Below, in pieces: positions 7,033 to 9,066 of a DNA stretch of 9,066 nucleotides (position 1 is its first letter; each line of letters starts with the position of its first letter). The notes beneath the pieces were generated by a model. It was given only the letters and a program-made list of their open reading frames with translations, made no database searches and was not told the DNA's origin. Made by a program: the position numbers and the translations under genes. The stretch lies in NCBI GenBank assembly GCA_013361595.1, contig JABFXT010000775.1, forward strand, positions 1 through 9,066, read 5' to 3'. This DNA comes from Nocardia sp. GTDB lineage: Bacteria > Actinomycetota > Actinomycetes > Mycobacteriales > Mycobacteriaceae.

Positions 7033-7091
7033 GTGGAATTTCGCCCGGCCACCGCGCCGAAGACCCGCACCACCAGATGCCCGGTCGCTCG

Positions 7092-7832
7092 TCACCACCG
7101 CGAAGTGAGCGCTCCGAGTGCCCCCAACGCCACCGCCGCGGCGGTCGAGGTGCGCAACACCGTCGGTCCCAGCCGCACCACTTCGGCACCCGCCCCGGCC
7201 AACGCGGCCAGCTCCGCCTCGTCGAGGCCGCCCTCGGGGCCGACGATCAGAGTGATCGCGGACGCGGACCGCCAAGGCAGCCCCGTGAAGGTCGCGGTGC
7301 CCGATTCGTGCAAGGCCGCCACCACCGCGCCCTGCGCGGTCGCGGCCCGGACCGCGTCCACCACCTCCGGCGTCCGCTGCAGGGCCGTGACCTCGGGAAT
7401 GTAGGCCCGACGCGATTGGCGGGCGGCGGCCCTGACCGCCGATCGCCATTTGGTCACGCCCTTGTCCGCTTTGGCCTCCCAATTCGAGACACAACGCGCC
7501 GCCTGCCACGGCACGATCACATCCGCGCCGGCCTCGGTCATCAACTCGACCGCCAGCTCCGAACGCTCCGACTTCGGCAGTGCCTGGACCACGGTGACCG
7601 CCGGCGACGCGGGTACCGCGCGCCGCCGGTCCCGCACCAGCAGATCGAGCTGATTCTTCTGCGCGGCAACGACTTCCGTCTCCGCCATCACACCCCGGCC
7701 GTCGGAGAGCGTAATAGCCTCCCCGGCCCGGATCCGGCGCACGGTGGCCGCATGCCGGCCCTCCGCGCCGTCCAGTACCGCGACAGCCCCGGGCTCCGGG
7801 ATCTCGTCGAGGTAGAAGACCGTCGCGGCCAC
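7092..7832 (-). CDS. rsmE: 16S rRNA (uracil-1498-N3)-methyltransferase RsmE
   Basis: RsmE is a SPOUT methyltransferase that uses S-adenosylmethionine to form m3U1498 in 16S rRNA of the 30S subunit. At 246 residues it is the usual size. An N-terminal PUA-like domain (about 1-72; HAATVRRIRAGEAITLSDG at 27-45) is followed by the SPOUT domain. That domain has the knotted cofactor-binding motifs LIVGPEGGLDEAEL (195-208) and LGPTVLRTSTAA (221-232). ALPKSERSE (84-92) and ARQSRRAYIPEV (137-148) are also family signatures. The start is GTG 7832, only 4 nt after the dnaJ2 stop, so the two genes are probably cotranscribed. Cys114 is the only cysteine. No irregularities were seen. Confidence 0.96.
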   Translation of the reverse strand: MAATVFYLDEIPEPGAVAVLDGAEGRHAATVRRIRAGEAITLSDGRGVMAETEVVAAQKNQLDLLVRDRRRAVPASPAVTVVQALPKSERSELAVELMTEAGADVIVPWQAARCVSNWEAKADKGVTKWRSAVRAAARQSRRAYIPEVTALQRTPEVVDAVRAATAQGAVVAALHESGTATFTGLPWRSASAITLIVGPEGGLDEAELAALAGAGAEVVRLGPTVLRTSTAAAVALGALGALTSRW

Positions 7833-7836
7833 CGGG

Positions 7837-8994
7837 TCAGCGTCCGCTGAAGGAGGCGCGCAGACGGGCGAACAAACCGCTGTTGTGCTCGGACTGCGCC
7901 GACATCACCTCGGCCTTGTCCTTCACTCGCAGACCCTTGTACTTACGCAGCAGATCGGTCTGCTTACTGTCCAGCTTGCTCGGCACCACGATATCCAGAT
8001 GCGCCATCAGATCGCCACGCGCACTGGACCGCAGGCGGGGCATGCCGTGCCCGCGCAGCACCGAGATCTCCCCTGGCTGCGTACCCGGGCCGATACTCAG
8101 CTCGGTCGGCCCGTCCATGATCGTGTCGATCACCACGGTCGTACCGAGCGCCGCGTCCACCATCGGCACCCGCACGGTGCAGTGCAGATCGTCACCGTCG
8201 CGCACGAACACATCGTGCGGTTGCTCCACGATCTCCACGTACAGGTCACCGGCATGCCCGCCACCGGGACCCACCTCGCCCTGAGCGGCCAGCCGCACCC
8301 GCATACCGTTGGCCACCCCGGCCGGAATCGGCGCCGCGATCTCCCGGCGCGCCCGCACCCGGCCGTCACCACCACACTTGTGGCAGGGATCCGGAATCGT
8401 CTCACCGGCACCCCGACACGTCGGGCAGGGACGCGAGGTCAGCACCTGGCCGAGGAACGACCGCTGCACCGACTGCACCTCACCGGCACCGCCACAGGTC
8501 TCGCAACGCACCGGGCTGGAATTACCGTTGGTGCCCGCCCCCTGGCACAGATCGCACAGGATGGCGGTATCGACGGTCAGATGCTTGGTCACCCCCACCG
8601 CGCATTCGGCCAGACTCAACCGAGTGCGCACCAGCGAATCCGCGCCCGGTTGCACCCGGCCGCGCGGCTTGCGCGCGTTGCCGCCGGCGCCCCCGCTCAT
8701 CCCGCCGAAGAACGCCTCGAACACATCCCCGAGGCCCCCGAAACCGGCGCCACTGAAACCGCCCGCGCCGCCACCGGCATCCAGCGGGTCACCGCCCATA
8801 TCGACGATGCGCCGCTTCTCCGGATCCGAGAGCACCTCGTACGCCGCGGAGACCTCCTTGAACCGGGTCTGCGCCGCCTCGTCCGGGTTCACATCGGGAT
8901 GCAGTTCGCGAGCCAGTTTGCGATACGCGCGTTTGAGCTCTTGGTCGGAGGCATCCCTGCCCACGCCGAGCAATCCGTAGTAGTCCCGTGCCAC
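7837..8994 (-). CDS. dnaJ2: Chaperone protein DnaJ2 (Hsp40)
   Basis: DnaJ delivers unfolded substrates to DnaK and stimulates its ATPase. The 385-residue protein has a J domain (1-70) with His32-Pro33-Asp34 and a Gly/Phe-rich linker (74-105). The zinc-finger region has four CxxCxGxG motifs: CDLCQGAG (147-154), CETCGGAG (164-171), CPTCRGAG (190-197) and CHKCGGDG (204-211). A C-terminal substrate-binding domain follows. The end of the J domain reads VDMGGDPLD, not YDxFG, a trait of the actinobacterial DnaJ2 paralogue, which usually sits beside the heat-shock repressor gene hrcA and not dnaK. hrcA is not visible: only 72 nt remain upstream and none looks like its C-terminus. The GTG start at 8994 fits the conserved [11 protein letters not shown] beginning, with AGAGA 7 nt upstream as a possible ribosome binding site. 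It is probably heat-inducible through HrcA, but I see no clear CIRCE element here. Confidence 0.97.
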   Translation of the reverse strand: MARDYYGLLGVGRDASDQELKRAYRKLARELHPDVNPDEAAQTRFKEVSAAYEVLSDPEKRRIVDMGGDPLDAGGGAGGFSGAGFGGLGDVFEAFFGGMSGGAGGNARKPRGRVQPGADSLVRTRLSLAECAVGVTKHLTVDTAILCDLCQGAGTNGNSSPVRCETCGGAGEVQSVQRSFLGQVLTSRPCPTCRGAGETIPDPCHKCGGDGRVRARREIAAPIPAGVANGMRVRLAAQGEVGPGGGHAGDLYVEIVEQPHDVFVRDGDDLHCTVRVPMVDAALGTTVVIDTIMDGPTELSIGPGTQPGEISVLRGHGMPRLRSSARGDLMAHLDIVVPSKLDSKQTDLLRKYKGLRVKDKAEVMSAQSEHNSGLFARLRASFSGR

Positions 8995-9022
8995 TTGAGT
9001 TCTCTTAGTCCTTGGTCGCTGT

Positions 9023-9055
9023 CCACGGCTCCGGCTCGCAGGGCCGGCCGCGTGG
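9023..9055. repeat. Imperfect dyad upstream of dnaJ2
   Basis: CCACG (9023-9027) pairs with CGTGG (9051-9055), and CCGGC (9031-9035) pairs with GCCGG (9043-9047), with mismatches between the two segments. It sits in the leader before dnaJ2 and could be a terminator of an upstream gene or just GC-rich chance structure. It does not match the CIRCE heat-shock operator. No coding sequence is recognised in 8995-9066. Confidence 0.2.
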
Positions 9056-9066
9056 CTCCTGATGGG

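Noticed and set aside
6925..7509. Minus-strand frame of 194 codons in another register of rsmE
   Set aside because: It is Gly/Arg-rich and overlaps rsmE out of frame; RsmE has all family motifs.
8995..9066. Possible hrcA 3' end or CIRCE operator before dnaJ2
   Set aside because: The one frame with a stop here gives a peptide unlike the HrcA C-terminus, and no CIRCE-like 9-bp inverted repeat is present.

Overview
The window looks like a chromosomal segment of a high-GC actinobacterium, most likely Nocardia or a close relative. The reasons are the GC content (about 63-65% in stretches counted by eye), frequent GTG starts, and a gene order (dnaJ2, rsmE, phoH, ybeY, CBS-domain protein, cytidine-deaminase-like protein, era) that matches the mycobacterial/nocardial era region as I remember it. 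The genus is an inference. All eight genes supported here lie on the minus strand, so transcription runs from high to low coordinates.

Layout in transcription order. (1) 8995-9066: short leader with an imperfect dyad and no recognisable gene. (2) dnaJ2 (7837-8994), a DnaJ/Hsp40 co-chaperone, followed 4 bp later by rsmE (7092-7832), a 16S rRNA m3U1498 methyltransferase. (3) A gap of about 174 bp with a candidate promoter. (4) phoH (4743-6917), a PhoH-family P-loop ATPase interrupted by a 358-residue intein (5106-6179) just before its Walker B motif. (5) ybeY (4096-4665), an rRNA-maturation endonuclease. (6) A CNNM/CBS/CorC-type membrane protein (2768-4099). (7) A small cytidine-deaminase-fold protein lacking the catalytic residues (2425-2775). 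(8) era (1518-2432), a GTPase of 30S assembly. Genes 5-8 overlap by 4, 8 and 8 bp and look translationally coupled. (9) A 232-bp gap with an 11-bp inverted repeat. (10) A two-transmembrane sensor-kinase-like ATPase (1-1285) that runs off the left edge of the window.

The theme is ribosome biogenesis and RNA metabolism (RsmE, PhoH, YbeY, Era) with a chaperone at the head. The standout element is the intein. It starts with Ala, not Cys, Ser or Thr, and carries Trp, Cys and Thr at the three positions that define class 3 inteins. Those inteins splice through a cysteine in block F. It also keeps both LAGLIDADG motifs, so it may still encode an active homing endonuclease. PhoH needs the intein removed to join its Walker A and Walker B halves, so splicing must precede ATPase activity.

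I found no tRNA, rRNA, CRISPR array or insertion sequence.
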